Shown here piece by piece: positions 1 to 6,616 of a stretch of DNA of 26,053 nt. Made by a program: the position numbers and the translations under genes. Location of the stretch: the NCBI GenBank assembly GCA_019421365.1, contig JAHZFJ010000041.1, forward strand, positions 1-26,053. Direction: 5' to 3'. Each line of letters opens with the position of its first letter. Within the stretch, counting starts at the first letter, position 1. The stretch is from Lachnospiraceae bacterium. GTDB lineage: Bacteria > Bacillota > Clostridia > Lachnospirales > Lachnospiraceae. The notes under the pieces are model-generated. The model saw nothing but the letters and a program-made list of their open reading frames with translations. It made no database searches and was not told where the DNA came from.

Positions 1-6
1 GAAAGA

Positions 7-41
7 ATGTTGGAAGTGTATTTTTCAACACACCCCAACAT
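7..41. other. Hairpin downstream of the ArsR-type gene
   Basis: ATGTTGG (7-13) is complementary to CCAACAT (35-41), with an inner GTGT/ACAC pairing. It lies just past the stop of the minus-strand regulator gene. On that strand it is not followed by a clear run of T, so its role as a terminator is only possible. Confidence 0.35.
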
Positions 42-61
42 TTATTATAGAACCTCTTTTT

Positions 62-430
62 TTACCACTTCTCTACTTTTCTTGGATCTTCTTTGGATAT
101 ATCTTTGGCACTCTCATATATAACGCTTACTAAGTCTAAGATTCTTTTCCATTGCGACTCAGACGCATCCACAAAATAATAATTCTTAGTACCTTCTCTT
201 CTCATATTAATCATTCCTGCATCTTTAAGAATACGCAAATGATGGGACACCGCAGGTCTTGATAGATTAGTTTTTTCAGTAATCTCACCTACACGAATTC
301 CATTACAATCGCTTTCAAGCAGAGCAATAATAATCTGTTGTCTTGTTTCATCACCTAATGCAAGAAATGGCTTTTTACATCCTTTAAGTTCATCGGCAAT
401 CTTTTTCATTCTCCACTTACATTTTTCCAT
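62..430 (-). CDS. ArsR/SmtB-type winged-helix transcriptional regulator
   Basis: The product is 122 residues, a usual length for ArsR regulators. The N-terminal helix reads FLALGDETRQQIIIALL, and the helix-turn-helix is VGEITEKTNLSRPAVSHHLR (about 47-66), followed by the wing MINMRREGTKNYYFV. Family members are dimeric repressors that release DNA on binding a metal or another ligand. The classical metal motif ELCVCDL in the recognition helix is absent, so the ligand cannot be named; cysteines are at 4, 18 and 42. The ATG has AAGGA eight bases upstream. The gene follows the nitroreductase-fold gene by 25 bases on the same strand, so the two probably form an operon and this protein may control it. 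Family assignment is firm; the target is inferred. Confidence 0.88.
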   Translation of the reverse strand: MEKCKWRMKKIADELKGCKKPFLALGDETRQQIIIALLESDCNGIRVGEITEKTNLSRPAVSHHLRILKDAGMINMRREGTKNYYFVDASESQWKRILDLVSVIYESAKDISKEDPRKVEKW

Positions 431-455
431 ATTTCTATTCCTTATGCTTGTTTAG

Positions 456-1121
456 TTATTTCCATTCAAAATTTTCCTTTCCAGCTCCACATTCAAAATG
501 ATACTTTACTATTCCTAGATCAATTTTAGTGTAAAACCCCATCAATGCTTTTGCTTCCACTTTACCATCTTCTAGTGAGATCAGGAATTTCTGTTGGTTC
601 ATCGCCGTTGGTGCAAGTGATGCCGCTTCCATACCGTGCTTAAACCATTCAGGCATAGTTCCTTCCACCTTGCATAACTGCGTAATTTCTTTTGTTTTAT
701 GAGGAATTCCCTGTGTTTTACCATAACCTAGAGCAATTACTAAGTATAGTTTTTCACCCTTATCAATTCTACATTCACTTTTTCCTTTACTATAAGTCAT
801 AGCCACCCAACAAGTATTTAGTCCAAGTTCTTGTGCTTTAAGAACAACCTTTTCACCATAATAACCTGATATCTCTTCTATATTCTTAGTCTTCTTTCCA
901 ACTATAGCAATATAGTTACGCACATTTTCGAATTTCCCGTAATGCGCCATTAGTGAATCAAACGCTTTGGGTTCATCAAAACATACCTGTATGTGCAATC
1001 CACTTTCTTGATTACATTCACTTATACATTCTAATAATTCTTTTCGAATACTTCCCTCTATTCTCTTATCAGTATAACTTCTAACCGAATGTCTTTCTTT
1101 CATTAACTTCATGATATCCAT
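456..1121 (-). CDS. Nitroreductase-family flavoprotein (TM1586-like)
   Basis: The product begins MDIMKLMKERHSVRSYTDKRI; the RHSVRSY segment is the FMN-phosphate-binding signature of nitroreductases. Later motifs are GLNTCWVAM, LYLVIALGYGK and, near residue 170, EAASLAPTAMNQQ, which is typical of the single-chain TM1586-like branch. These are cytoplasmic FMN oxidoreductases acting on quinones, nitro compounds or unknown substrates; no substrate can be read here. An in-frame ATG nine bases further upstream (1130) is only one base from the GGAG, whereas the ATG at 1121 is ten bases away, so I prefer 1121 (221 residues). It is the first gene of a pair with the ArsR-type regulator. Confidence 0.82.
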   Translation of the reverse strand: MDIMKLMKERHSVRSYTDKRIEGSIRKELLECISECNQESGLHIQVCFDEPKAFDSLMAHYGKFENVRNYIAIVGKKTKNIEEISGYYGEKVVLKAQELGLNTCWVAMTYSKGKSECRIDKGEKLYLVIALGYGKTQGIPHKTKEITQLCKVEGTMPEWFKHGMEAASLAPTAMNQQKFLISLEDGKVEAKALMGFYTKIDLGIVKYHFECGAGKENFEWK

Positions 1122-1152
1122 AATATACATACTCCTTTTTTAGTTGATTCAT

Positions 1153-1277
1153 GTACTTGTGTATTATCAGTTTTGAATACAAAACTCTTATACATTGTCA
1201 TAGCTTCTTTGCCGGCATGCTATGACACAAAACACGCTTAAGAGTTTTTCATAACTACATTGACAATTGACAAGTAC
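1153..1277. repeat. Nested palindromic element, MITE-like (copy A)
   Basis: Three inverted repeats are nested: GTACTTGT (1153-1160) with ACAAGTAC (1270-1277), AAAACTCTTA (1181-1190) with TAAGAGTTTT (1239-1248), and GTCATAGC (1197-1204) with GCTATGAC (1219-1226), all perfect. The blocks AAAACTCTTATACATT (1181-1196) and ACACAAAACACGCT (1225-1238) recur exactly at 20849-20864 and 20892-20905, so this is a dispersed repeat family. It occupies the 5' flank of the nitroreductase gene. No coding capacity is visible. Confidence 0.65.
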
Positions 1278-1279
1278 GT

Positions 1280-1378
1280 TTGGTTTAAATCTTTGAACGA
1301 TTATAACACAAAAATCTCATTCGTGTTCAATGGTAAAGAAAATCGATACCATTGAATTTTTCATAAACTCTAAACCAA
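1280..1378. repeat. Second inverted-repeat structure in the 1131-1441 gene-free stretch
   Basis: TTGGTTTA (1280-1287) pairs with TAAACCAA (1371-1378), and TTCAATGGTA (1326-1335) pairs perfectly with TACCATTGAA (1347-1356). The inner stem is followed on the plus strand by TTTTTC, but no plus-strand gene precedes it. It may be part of the adjacent repeat element, an operator, or a leader structure of the nitroreductase transcript. No convincing promoter for that operon was found in this stretch. Confidence 0.45.
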
Positions 1379-1403
1379 TAGCCCACATCAATTTCTCATA
1401 ATA

Positions 1404-1432
1404 CAAAAAAATCCAGGACTTAATGCCCTGGG
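1404..1432 (-). terminator. Probable intrinsic terminator of the CYTH gene
   Basis: Reading the minus strand just after the CYTH stop codon, CCAGG and CCTGG form a short stem (1427-1431 with 1413-1417) followed by a run of seven T (1411-1405). The stem is short, so strength is uncertain. Confidence 0.6.
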
Positions 1433-1441
1433 TTCTTCATA

Positions 1442-1939
1442 TTATTGAAACATTTCTTCTTGATATCCGTCTAATGTAGCTAGATAGTTATTCTTAAATC
1501 GTCGATCTCTGCTTACATCTTCGCCAAACCATTCAGGAGGAACAAATTCACTTGCAGCCTCTTCACTTGGAAACTCAACTTCTACAAAATACAAACCTTC
1601 AAGTTGTTCCCTGAAGATATCTAATTCTGCTTTCAATCCATCTGTTAATGGAATAATGTAGCGTGTCTTTGAAACCATATGGTCATCTACTTTTGTTTTA
1701 AGATGCTCATAACCAGATTCATTAAGCGGTACTTCCACTTCATTAGAAATACAAGCATTCTGATTCTGCTTTTCTTCTATTCCAAATTTTGATTTGTACG
1801 TTAATATATAGTCCTCATTGCTACGACGTATTCGTACAATAGGATTCGTACACAGATAGCCTTGTTCGATTATCTTCTTCTCATAAGAATCAAGTCCCTC
1901 TGGTAACTGTTTCACTCTATATTTCTTCTCAATTTCCAT
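1442..1939 (-). CDS. CYTH-domain protein (triphosphate tunnel metalloenzyme family)
   Basis: The product starts MEIEKKYRV, the ExExK signature that opens CYTH domains (residues 2-6). The expected basic and acidic beta-strand motifs follow: IVRIRRS, YILTYKSK, KTRYIIPL, AELDIF and VEVEF. CYTH enzymes bind a triphosphate group and divalent metals inside a beta barrel; known activities include inorganic triphosphatase, thiamine triphosphatase and class IV adenylate cyclase, and the sequence alone does not choose between them. I take the ATG at 1939 because AGAGG lies at good spacing and it puts ExExK at the N-terminus; a TTG at 1969 would add ten residues. The length of about 165 residues is normal. 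It follows the GtrA gene by 123 bases. Confidence 0.85.
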   Translation of the reverse strand: MEIEKKYRVKQLPEGLDSYEKKIIEQGYLCTNPIVRIRRSNEDYILTYKSKFGIEEKQNQNACISNEVEVPLNESGYEHLKTKVDDHMVSKTRYIIPLTDGLKAELDIFREQLEGLYFVEVEFPSEEAASEFVPPEWFGEDVSRDRRFKNNYLATLDGYQEEMFQ

Positions 1940-2052
1940 GGTATACCTCTTTTCAAGATTCTTTTCCAAACGCCCTTTTAATAATTTGATTCATCAATTT
2001 ACACAATTTATATATCAGTATGTGATGAAAAACATTGTTTATTCTTACTCAT

Positions 2053-2083
2053 AAGGAACAACTTACTTCGTAAGCTGTTCCTT
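2053..2083 (-). other. Strong hairpin over the 3' end of the GtrA gene
   Basis: AAGGAACA (2053-2060) pairs with TGTTCCTT (2076-2083) and CTTAC (2062-2066) with GTAAG (2070-2074), leaving a three-base loop. The stem includes the last codons and the stop of the GtrA gene. On the minus strand no U-run follows, so it may be an mRNA 3'-end or processing structure rather than a standard terminator. Confidence 0.5.
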
Positions 2084-2551
2084 AAAAACTACGTATTTAC
2101 TGAAAAAGTAATTTATGATTACAACTACAACATTCATTATAGCTTTCATCAGCATATTGTTTACAAACAGGAGATCAACAAACAAAAACATTGCTGCCTC
2201 TTCTACTAAGAAAGAGATAAACCTTGCGGTAAAAAATCTACCGATCTGTAAGATTTCGTCTACGAATGCTTTTTTTGTTGGCTTGAATACATATTTGGCA
2301 TTTGCAAAATATGCGAACATCATTGCAACTACCCAAGCAAATGCATTTGCAATAAGATTAGTTATTCCAAGGATATTACAAAACCAGTAATACGCAGTAA
2401 GATTCACACCTGTAGTAAGTGTTCCAACAATAATATAGGAAATCGTCTCTTTCTGAATTAGTACTTCCCAGAAGCATCGCATCTTATCATTCAGAACTTT
2501 TCGTTTATCATTCACCTCATTGACAACATCTAATTCTTGACTATACTTCAT
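2063..2551 (-). CDS. GtrA-like small membrane protein
   Basis: The 162-residue product has a charged N-terminus of about 35 residues and then four hydrophobic segments, roughly at 38-58, 62-85, 105-127 and 132-155. The motifs YIIVGTLTTGVNLTAYYWF near the start of the core and NYFFSKYVVFKE at the end are typical of the GtrA/DPMS family. Family members are thought to help move lipid-linked sugars across the membrane or to assist cell-wall glycosylation. No glycosyltransferase is next to it here, so its partner is unknown. The start ATG has a modest AAGGG upstream. Confidence 0.85.
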   Translation of the reverse strand: MKYSQELDVVNEVNDKRKVLNDKMRCFWEVLIQKETISYIIVGTLTTGVNLTAYYWFCNILGITNLIANAFAWVVAMMFAYFANAKYVFKPTKKAFVDEILQIGRFFTARFISFLVEEAAMFLFVDLLFVNNMLMKAIMNVVVVIINYFFSKYVVFKEQLTK

Positions 2552-2674
2552 AACCCTTCCCTTATCTACCCTATACCTAATTTTATACTAACTGTCTAAA
2601 TCATCCCAATTTTATCATATATCCCTAATTATTCCAAGTGGGACAATCTTAACTTTTTCTTACAGTAATGTCCG

Positions 2675-3892
2675 TTACTTCTGACGGTACGTACTTAAAA
2701 AATCCCCTAATTTATCGACCGCGCTCTTTAACTCAATAACATTTGGCAGATATACGATTCTAAAATGATCCGGATCTTTCCAGTTGAATCCTGTTCCTTG
2801 CACAATAAGCACTTTCTTTTCGCGTAAGAAGTCTAGTGCAAATTGTTCATCGTTCTTTATGTTGAATTTTTTACTATCCAGTTTAGGGAAGATATAGAAT
2901 GCTGCCTTTGGCTTAACTACCGAAACACCCGGGATTTCCTTTAACGCATTATATACAAATTCTCTCTGCTCGTATACCCTTCCCCCCGGAAGCAATAATT
3001 CATCAACGCTTTGATGCCCTCCTAAGGCAGTCTGAATTATATATTGTGAAGGTACGTTGGCGCATAATCTCATAGAAGCTAATAGATTAATTCCTTCTAT
3101 ATAACCTTTAACTTTTGATTTATCTCCACACAAGCACATCCAACCACTACGAAACCCCGCAACACGATGTGATTTAGACAGACCATTGAAAGATACCGTG
3201 AATAAATCTGGAGCTAATGAAGCAAGTGCTGTATGTTCCAAATCATCCATTACTATACGGTCATAGATTTCATCTGCAAACAAAATTAACTCATGCTCTC
3301 TTGCTACTTGCACGATTTGTTCTAGTATTTCTTTCGGATATAGCGCACCTGTTGGATTATTCGGATTAATTACTACGATACCTTTTGTTTTGCTGGTTAT
3401 TTTCTTTTTGATATCCTCGATATCAGGATTCCATTCCGACTGTTCATCACAAACATAATGTACTGCTTTACCCCCAGCTAGATTAACAGCTGCTGTCCAT
3501 AATGGATAATCAGGCATAGGAACTAACATCTCATCACCATCGTTTAATAATCCCTGCATTGCAAGAACAATTAGTTCACTTACTCCATTCCCTGTATATA
3601 TATCATTAATTCCTACGTTAGGAATCCCCTTCAACTGACAATATTGCATAATCGCTTTTCTCGCAGAAAAGATTCCCCTTGAATCAGAATAACCTTGGGC
3701 ATTGCGTAAATTGAATGCCATATCATGAATAATCTCATCTGGAGCATCAAATTGAAATGGTGCAGGATTCCCAATATTCAATCTAAGAATATCCACACCT
3801 TCCGCTATCATACGGTTTGCCTCATCCATTACTGGACCTCTTATATCATAACATACATGATCTAATTTACTCGATTTTTCAAAAATTCTCAT
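2675..3892 (-). CDS. alaA: Glutamate-pyruvate (alanine) aminotransferase AlaA
   Basis: This 405-residue class I PLP-dependent aminotransferase makes L-alanine from pyruvate and glutamate in the cytoplasm. It closely resembles Escherichia coli AlaA from end to end in motif order and in length, starting with EKSSKLDHVCYDIRGPV and LNIGNPAPFQFDAPDEI. The cofactor motifs are NPNNPTG (176-182), FADEIYD (205-211) and SFNGLSK with the Schiff-base lysine at K240, then HRVAGFRSGW. It has a private promoter and a T-box leader whose specifier is an alanine codon (GCA), so expression should rise when tRNA-Ala is uncharged. This independent regulatory evidence supports alanine synthesis as the role. The start ATG has AAAGGA upstream. 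No clear terminator is visible after the stop. Confidence 0.95.
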   Translation of the reverse strand: MRIFEKSSKLDHVCYDIRGPVMDEANRMIAEGVDILRLNIGNPAPFQFDAPDEIIHDMAFNLRNAQGYSDSRGIFSARKAIMQYCQLKGIPNVGINDIYTGNGVSELIVLAMQGLLNDGDEMLVPMPDYPLWTAAVNLAGGKAVHYVCDEQSEWNPDIEDIKKKITSKTKGIVVINPNNPTGALYPKEILEQIVQVAREHELILFADEIYDRIVMDDLEHTALASLAPDLFTVSFNGLSKSHRVAGFRSGWMCLCGDKSKVKGYIEGINLLASMRLCANVPSQYIIQTALGGHQSVDELLLPGGRVYEQREFVYNALKEIPGVSVVKPKAAFYIFPKLDSKKFNIKNDEQFALDFLREKKVLIVQGTGFNWKDPDHFRIVYLPNVIELKSAVDKLGDFLSTYRQK

Positions 3893-3934
3893 ACTAATCC
3901 CATTCCTTTCTTTAAGAACAAAGTATTATAAATT

Positions 3935-3973
3935 AAAAAACGCCCTAAACCAAGTTTTCCTTGGTTTAGGGCG
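3935..3973 (-). terminator. T-box terminator hairpin upstream of alaA
   Basis: CGCCCTAAACCAAG (3941-3954) and CTTGGTTTAGGGCG (3960-3973) form a perfect 14-bp stem with a five-base loop, followed on the minus strand by six T (3940-3935). Its distal CCTAAA can instead pair with TTTAGG at the start of the T-box sequence, giving the antiterminator. Confidence 0.93.
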
Positions 3974-4246
3974 AACATATTGTCCGTGTTACCACCTAAA
4001 TTCAGATATACATCTGCACTCATTAGCACTTTTCTAACATGTATTAGAATTATACTTTTTCCTTATAACGGTGGAAATCCGATGAAGTCTACTTTGTTAG
4101 ATTCCCTAACAGTTCGGTTCATGGCTCTGAGACTGCTTCGATCTAAATATATTGAAGATTCACACCAACCATCTTCTCTCTGTAAATACATATTAGATGT
4201 ACTCCTTCTCTTCACTGCCTTTGGCTATACTTTATCACTTCAATTT
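3935..4246 (-). promoter_or_regulatory. T-box riboswitch, alanine-specific, controlling alaA
   Basis: On the minus strand the leader contains, in order: stem I with the distal AGAGAG and GGTTGGTGTGAATC motif (about 4155-4182); a specifier loop reading GAA-GCA-G, with the codon GCA (Ala) at 4136-4134; and the T-box core AGGTGGTAACACGG (about 3997-3984); then the terminator. The helix between specifier loop and distal end is supported by ATCTAATATGTATT facing AATATATTTAGAT. The UGGU of the T-box matches ACCA, that is CCA plus discriminator A of tRNA-Ala. Uncharged tRNA-Ala should stabilise the antiterminator and turn alaA on. The plus-strand open frame over this leader is spurious. Confidence 0.94.
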
Positions 4247-4251
4247 GACAC

Positions 4252-4280
4252 AGTATATCATCCTATAATACATTTGTCAA
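4252..4280 (-). promoter_or_regulatory. Sigma-A-type promoter of the T-box/alaA transcript
   Basis: Minus strand TTGACA (4280-4275), a 17-base spacer and TATACT (4257-4252). It starts about 18 bases past the superoxide dismutase stop codon, so alaA is transcribed independently of that gene. Confidence 0.85.
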
Positions 4281-4297
4281 GAAAAGGTTTGAAATTT

Positions 4298-4921
4298 TTA
4301 GCTGATAGCTTTCTTATAAAGATCATTTGCTTTATTCCAGTCAACAACCTGGAACCAATTGTCGATATAATCAGCCCTCTTATTTTGATACTTTAAGTAG
4401 TATGCATGCTCCCAAACATCCATTGCTAATACAGGTTTTAAACCATCTGCTAACACTGAATCTTGATTTGGTGTAGCTACAACTACAAGCTCTTTATTCG
4501 CATCTACTGCTAACCAAGCCCAGCCAGATCCAAAACGTCCAAGTCCTGCTGCTTTAAAACTTGCCTTAAATTCATCTAAAGATCCAAATTTATTAACAAT
4601 CGCATCTTTAAGTTCACCTGCCAGTTCACCTGCACCATTCTTCATACCAGCAAAGTATAAATTATGATTATATACACCACCACCATTATTACGAACTGCA
4701 GTTTTAATCGAATCTGGTAACTCATTTACTTTAACAAGAAGATCTTCTAATGACCAAGACTGATGGTCTTTGCTTCCCTCTAGTGCTTTATTGAGATTGT
4801 CTACATAAGTCTGTACATGTCGGTCATGATGAATTTGAACAGTAAGTGCATCTACATAAGGTTCTAACGCGTCATATGCGTATGGTAATGCTTCTAATTG
4901 AAATGGATAACTTTTACTCAT
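4298..4921 (-). CDS. sodA: Superoxide dismutase, Fe/Mn family (Mn-type features)
   Basis: This 207-residue cytoplasmic enzyme converts superoxide to oxygen and hydrogen peroxide. The family signatures are LPYAYDALEPYVDALTV, IHHDRHVQTYVDNLN, NHNLYF, GSGWAWL and DVWEHAYY. The four metal ligands are expected to be H31, H86, D168 and H172. The segment ATPNQDS, with Gln at 152, is the arrangement usual for manganese enzymes (iron enzymes usually carry the active-site Gln elsewhere), so manganese or cambialistic use is likely but not proven. The ATG has AGGAGG eight bases upstream. No signal peptide is present. A promoter and palindromes lie upstream. No terminator separates it from the alaA promoter. 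Confidence 0.95.
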   Translation of the reverse strand: MSKSYPFQLEALPYAYDALEPYVDALTVQIHHDRHVQTYVDNLNKALEGSKDHQSWSLEDLLVKVNELPDSIKTAVRNNGGGVYNHNLYFAGMKNGAGELAGELKDAIVNKFGSLDEFKASFKAAGLGRFGSGWAWLAVDANKELVVVATPNQDSVLADGLKPVLAMDVWEHAYYLKYQNKRADYIDNWFQVVDWNKANDLYKKAIS

Positions 4922-4982
4922 AATAAAATCCTCCTAACGATTCTTATTAATATATTTTAATTGTAATATAAATTGCTTATTG

Positions 4983-5035
4983 GTTAGTTAAAACTAACTT
5001 TTCTTTATTATATCACTAGTTAAAAATAATTACAA
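4983..5035 (-). promoter_or_regulatory. Promoter and candidate operator of the superoxide dismutase gene
   Basis: Minus strand TTGTAA (5035-5030), a 17-base spacer and TATAAT (5012-5007) form a good promoter. A 7-2-7 palindrome, GTTAGTT-AA-AACTAAC (4983-4998), sits exactly where transcription should start, which fits a repressor operator. The regulator is not identified. Confidence 0.68.
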
Positions 5036-5044
5036 CTTTTTTTC

Positions 5045-5069
5045 AATAATAATAATCATTATTATTATT
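5045..5069. repeat. 25-base perfect AT palindrome with four consecutive rsgA stop codons
   Basis: AATAATAATAAT (5045-5056), a central C, and ATTATTATTATT (5058-5069) form a perfect palindrome. In the rsgA frame it reads TAA TAA TAA TGA. It lies 10 bases upstream of the superoxide dismutase -35 box, and its core resembles the 7-1-7 layout of Fur/PerR boxes at 13 of 15 positions. A regulatory role is only possible; a simple AT repeat is the alternative. Confidence 0.4.
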
Positions 5070-6111
5070 TTCTTCTACTACGATCCATTCTTGATTGCTT
5101 TAATGCCTCTTTTTGCTCGCGCATCTTTGACTCTCTTTGCAATTTTACATAGCTCTTATATCTGTGAGCTGGTAATACTCCATTCTCTATAGCATCTCTA
5201 ATTGCACAACCGGGCTCGTTACCATGTGTACAATTATTAAACCTACATTGCTCCACTAGTTCTTCCACATCACCAAATGATTCTTTCAATCCTTCTGATA
5301 CATCCCACAGCCCAAGTTCTCGCATTCCTGGAGTATCAATAATTAATGCACCATTGTCCAATTCGATCATTTGTCTATGGGTTGTCGTATGATATCCCTT
5401 ACTATCATCTTCACGAATTGCGTTGGTGTTCATAATCTCTTTACCTGCGAGTGCATTTACTAATGTTGATTTTCCAATTCCCGATGAACCAAGGAAAACA
5501 ATTGTCTTACCAGGGGTAACATAACGATTCAATTCTTCTAGTCCTTCTCCTTTTAGTGTACTTATAGCCACGACATCTACACCTGGTGCTACTAAACACG
5601 CTTGACCAATGTATTTCCATACATCATCTACAAGATCCGCTTTAGTTAGTACTAAAACTGGTGTTGCACCACTTTGCCATGCAGCTGTTACATACCTCTC
5701 TATTCTCCCTGTACTAAAGTTATGATTAAGGGATACCATGATAAACACATAATCAAAGTTGGTAGCAACAATCTGCTCTGTCTGTCTAGTTGCAGGATCT
5801 AATCTAGAAAAATATGACCTTCTCGGTAATACTTTATAGATTACCGAGTCACCTTGAGGATTATATCGAATTAATACAAAATCACCCACTGCAGGATACG
5901 TCACTACCCCTTCATCATTATAGAATACTGAACCTTTTAACTTTGCACCACCTTCACCGTACTCACTAGCGATTTGATATCGTTCCCGATGCACTTGTGT
6001 TATTCTTGCTGGAATTAATTCTTCTTGTATTCTTTCTTCTTTTATATATCTTTCTGCTTCTTTTTGATCTACTTCTGTAAAACCATATTTAAAATTCATT
6101 ATACTATTCAT
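5065..6111 (-). CDS. rsgA: Ribosome small-subunit-dependent GTPase A (RsgA/YjeQ/EngC family)
   Basis: This 348-residue circularly permuted GTPase acts in late maturation of the 30S ribosomal subunit. An N-terminal OB-fold region (about 35-100) is followed by the permuted G domain: G4 TKAD (156-159), G1 GSSGIGKST (208-216), the switch GYHTTTHR (239-246) and G3 DTPG (259-262). The C-terminal zinc site is C289, C294, H296, C302. The basic tail is MREQKEALKQSRMDRSRRK. At about 350 residues it is nearer the long E. coli form than the roughly 290-residue Firmicute form that usually sits beside prkC, so it may be a second paralogue; that neighbourhood is absent here. The start has GAGAGGGA seven bases upstream and overlaps a small upstream ORF by eight bases. 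Confidence 0.93.
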   Translation of the reverse strand: MNSIMNFKYGFTEVDQKEAERYIKEERIQEELIPARITQVHRERYQIASEYGEGGAKLKGSVFYNDEGVVTYPAVGDFVLIRYNPQGDSVIYKVLPRRSYFSRLDPATRQTEQIVATNFDYVFIMVSLNHNFSTGRIERYVTAAWQSGATPVLVLTKADLVDDVWKYIGQACLVAPGVDVVAISTLKGEGLEELNRYVTPGKTIVFLGSSGIGKSTLVNALAGKEIMNTNAIREDDSKGYHTTTHRQMIELDNGALIIDTPGMRELGLWDVSEGLKESFGDVEELVEQCRFNNCTHGNEPGCAIRDAIENGVLPAHRYKSYVKLQRESKMREQKEALKQSRMDRSRRK

Positions 6112-6208
6112 ATTTTAATCCCTCTCGATTTAAATTAAATTTTGTTATTTTTACAGTGTCTAATTTCTTCTCATCTAATTTCTTCTTATTTAATATCATT
6201 TCTGTCAT
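6104..6208 (-). CDS. Small ORF (34 residues) overlapping the rsgA start
   Basis: I do not recognise this product. It is a lysine-rich 34-residue peptide with a near-tandem repeat LNKKKLDEKKLD and the end NLNREGLKYE. Its ATG has a perfect AGGAGG seven bases upstream, stronger than the site of rsgA itself. Its TAG overlaps the rsgA ATG by eight bases in another frame (ATGAATAG). This layout suggests translational coupling, with the peptide acting mainly to deliver ribosomes to rsgA. It could also be a real small protein, or the remnant of a longer N-terminus lost by frameshift. No database support could be checked. Confidence 0.5.
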   Translation of the reverse strand: MTEMILNKKKLDEKKLDTVKITKFNLNREGLKYE

Positions 6209-6241
6209 AGCAATCCCTCCTATATTACGTTCTCTTTACTT

Positions 6242-6261
6242 GGTCGACTACGCTGTCGACC
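6242..6261. other. Hairpin in the rsgA leader downstream of the terminator
   Basis: GGTCGAC (6242-6248) and GTCGACC (6255-6261) form a perfect seven-bp stem with a six-base loop, about 35 bases upstream of the small ORF. It would lie in the 5' untranslated part of the read-through transcript. No function is assigned. Confidence 0.5.
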
Positions 6262-6363
6262 TAATTGCATAGACTTCTCAATACGCGCGCTTCTAATCTC
6301 CTATTGCAGAATACGCCGCTTGCAGCTACAACGACGACAGAATTTTCTCATAAAAAAGTGCGC

Positions 6364-6431
6364 AAAAAAACACGCCTTACAGCGTGTTTTTCTATATAGT
6401 AAGGCACATGACTTTACTGCCATGCTGCCTT
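6364..6431 (-). promoter_or_regulatory. Candidate transcription attenuator in the rsgA leader
   Basis: Reading the minus strand: hairpin 1 is AAGGCA-G-CATG (6431-6421) with CATG-TGCCTT (6410-6401). The terminator is CACGC/GCGTG (6386-6382 with 6375-6371) flanked by A and T runs ending in seven T (6370-6364). GCCTTAC (6405-6399), within the 3' arm of hairpin 1, is perfectly complementary to GTAAGGC (6380-6374), within the loop and 3' arm of the terminator. The two pairings exclude each other, as in an attenuator. The terminator has A/T runs on both sides and could also work on the plus strand. Confidence 0.55.
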
Positions 6432-6494
6432 CAATCTCATTCATTTACACGAAAAGGTTCTGATTCGATACTTACGTATCGAGCACGTATGCAA

Positions 6495-6530
6495 TTATTT
6501 GTTATTCACCATCTTATTCTCTTTCATCAT
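6495..6530 (-). CDS. Possible 11-residue leader peptide
   Basis: The peptide MMKENKMVNNK starts ten bases after GGAG and ends in TAA. Its stop lies just upstream of a CGATAC/GTATCG hairpin (6466-6481) and about 60 bases before attenuator hairpin 1. Position suggests a translated leader whose ribosome could influence folding. There is no run of codons for one amino acid, so amino-acid attenuation is not indicated; ribosome-stress sensing is conceivable. Very short, so tentative. Confidence 0.35.
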   Translation of the reverse strand: MMKENKMVNNK

Positions 6531-6616
6531 AATTACACGTCTCCTTTCGCGGTTCGAAAAATATAGTTTGTAGAAATATCTTAATTTAGTATTAAACTTC
6601 CACTTAATACCTTTCC

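Noticed and set aside
1153..1277. CRISPR or tandem-repeat array
   Set aside because: The repeats are inverted and nested, not regularly spaced direct repeats.
2115..2390. Plus-strand open frame opposite the GtrA gene
   Set aside because: It is antisense to a well-supported membrane protein gene and shows no independent features.
3980..4396. Plus-strand open frame of 138 codons
   Set aside because: It lies over the minus-strand T-box leader and the end of the superoxide dismutase gene, and has no protein features.
5045..5069. Reading the AT palindrome as an intrinsic terminator of rsgA
   Set aside because: The stem is only A-T pairs and no U-run follows on the minus strand.
6364..6391. Reading the CACGC/GCGTG hairpin as a terminator of a plus-strand gene
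   Set aside because: There is no plus-strand gene upstream of it; the minus-strand leader explains it better.
6384..6566. Plus-strand open frame of 60 codons
   Set aside because: It overlaps the structured minus-strand leader of rsgA and has no ribosome site or recognisable motif.
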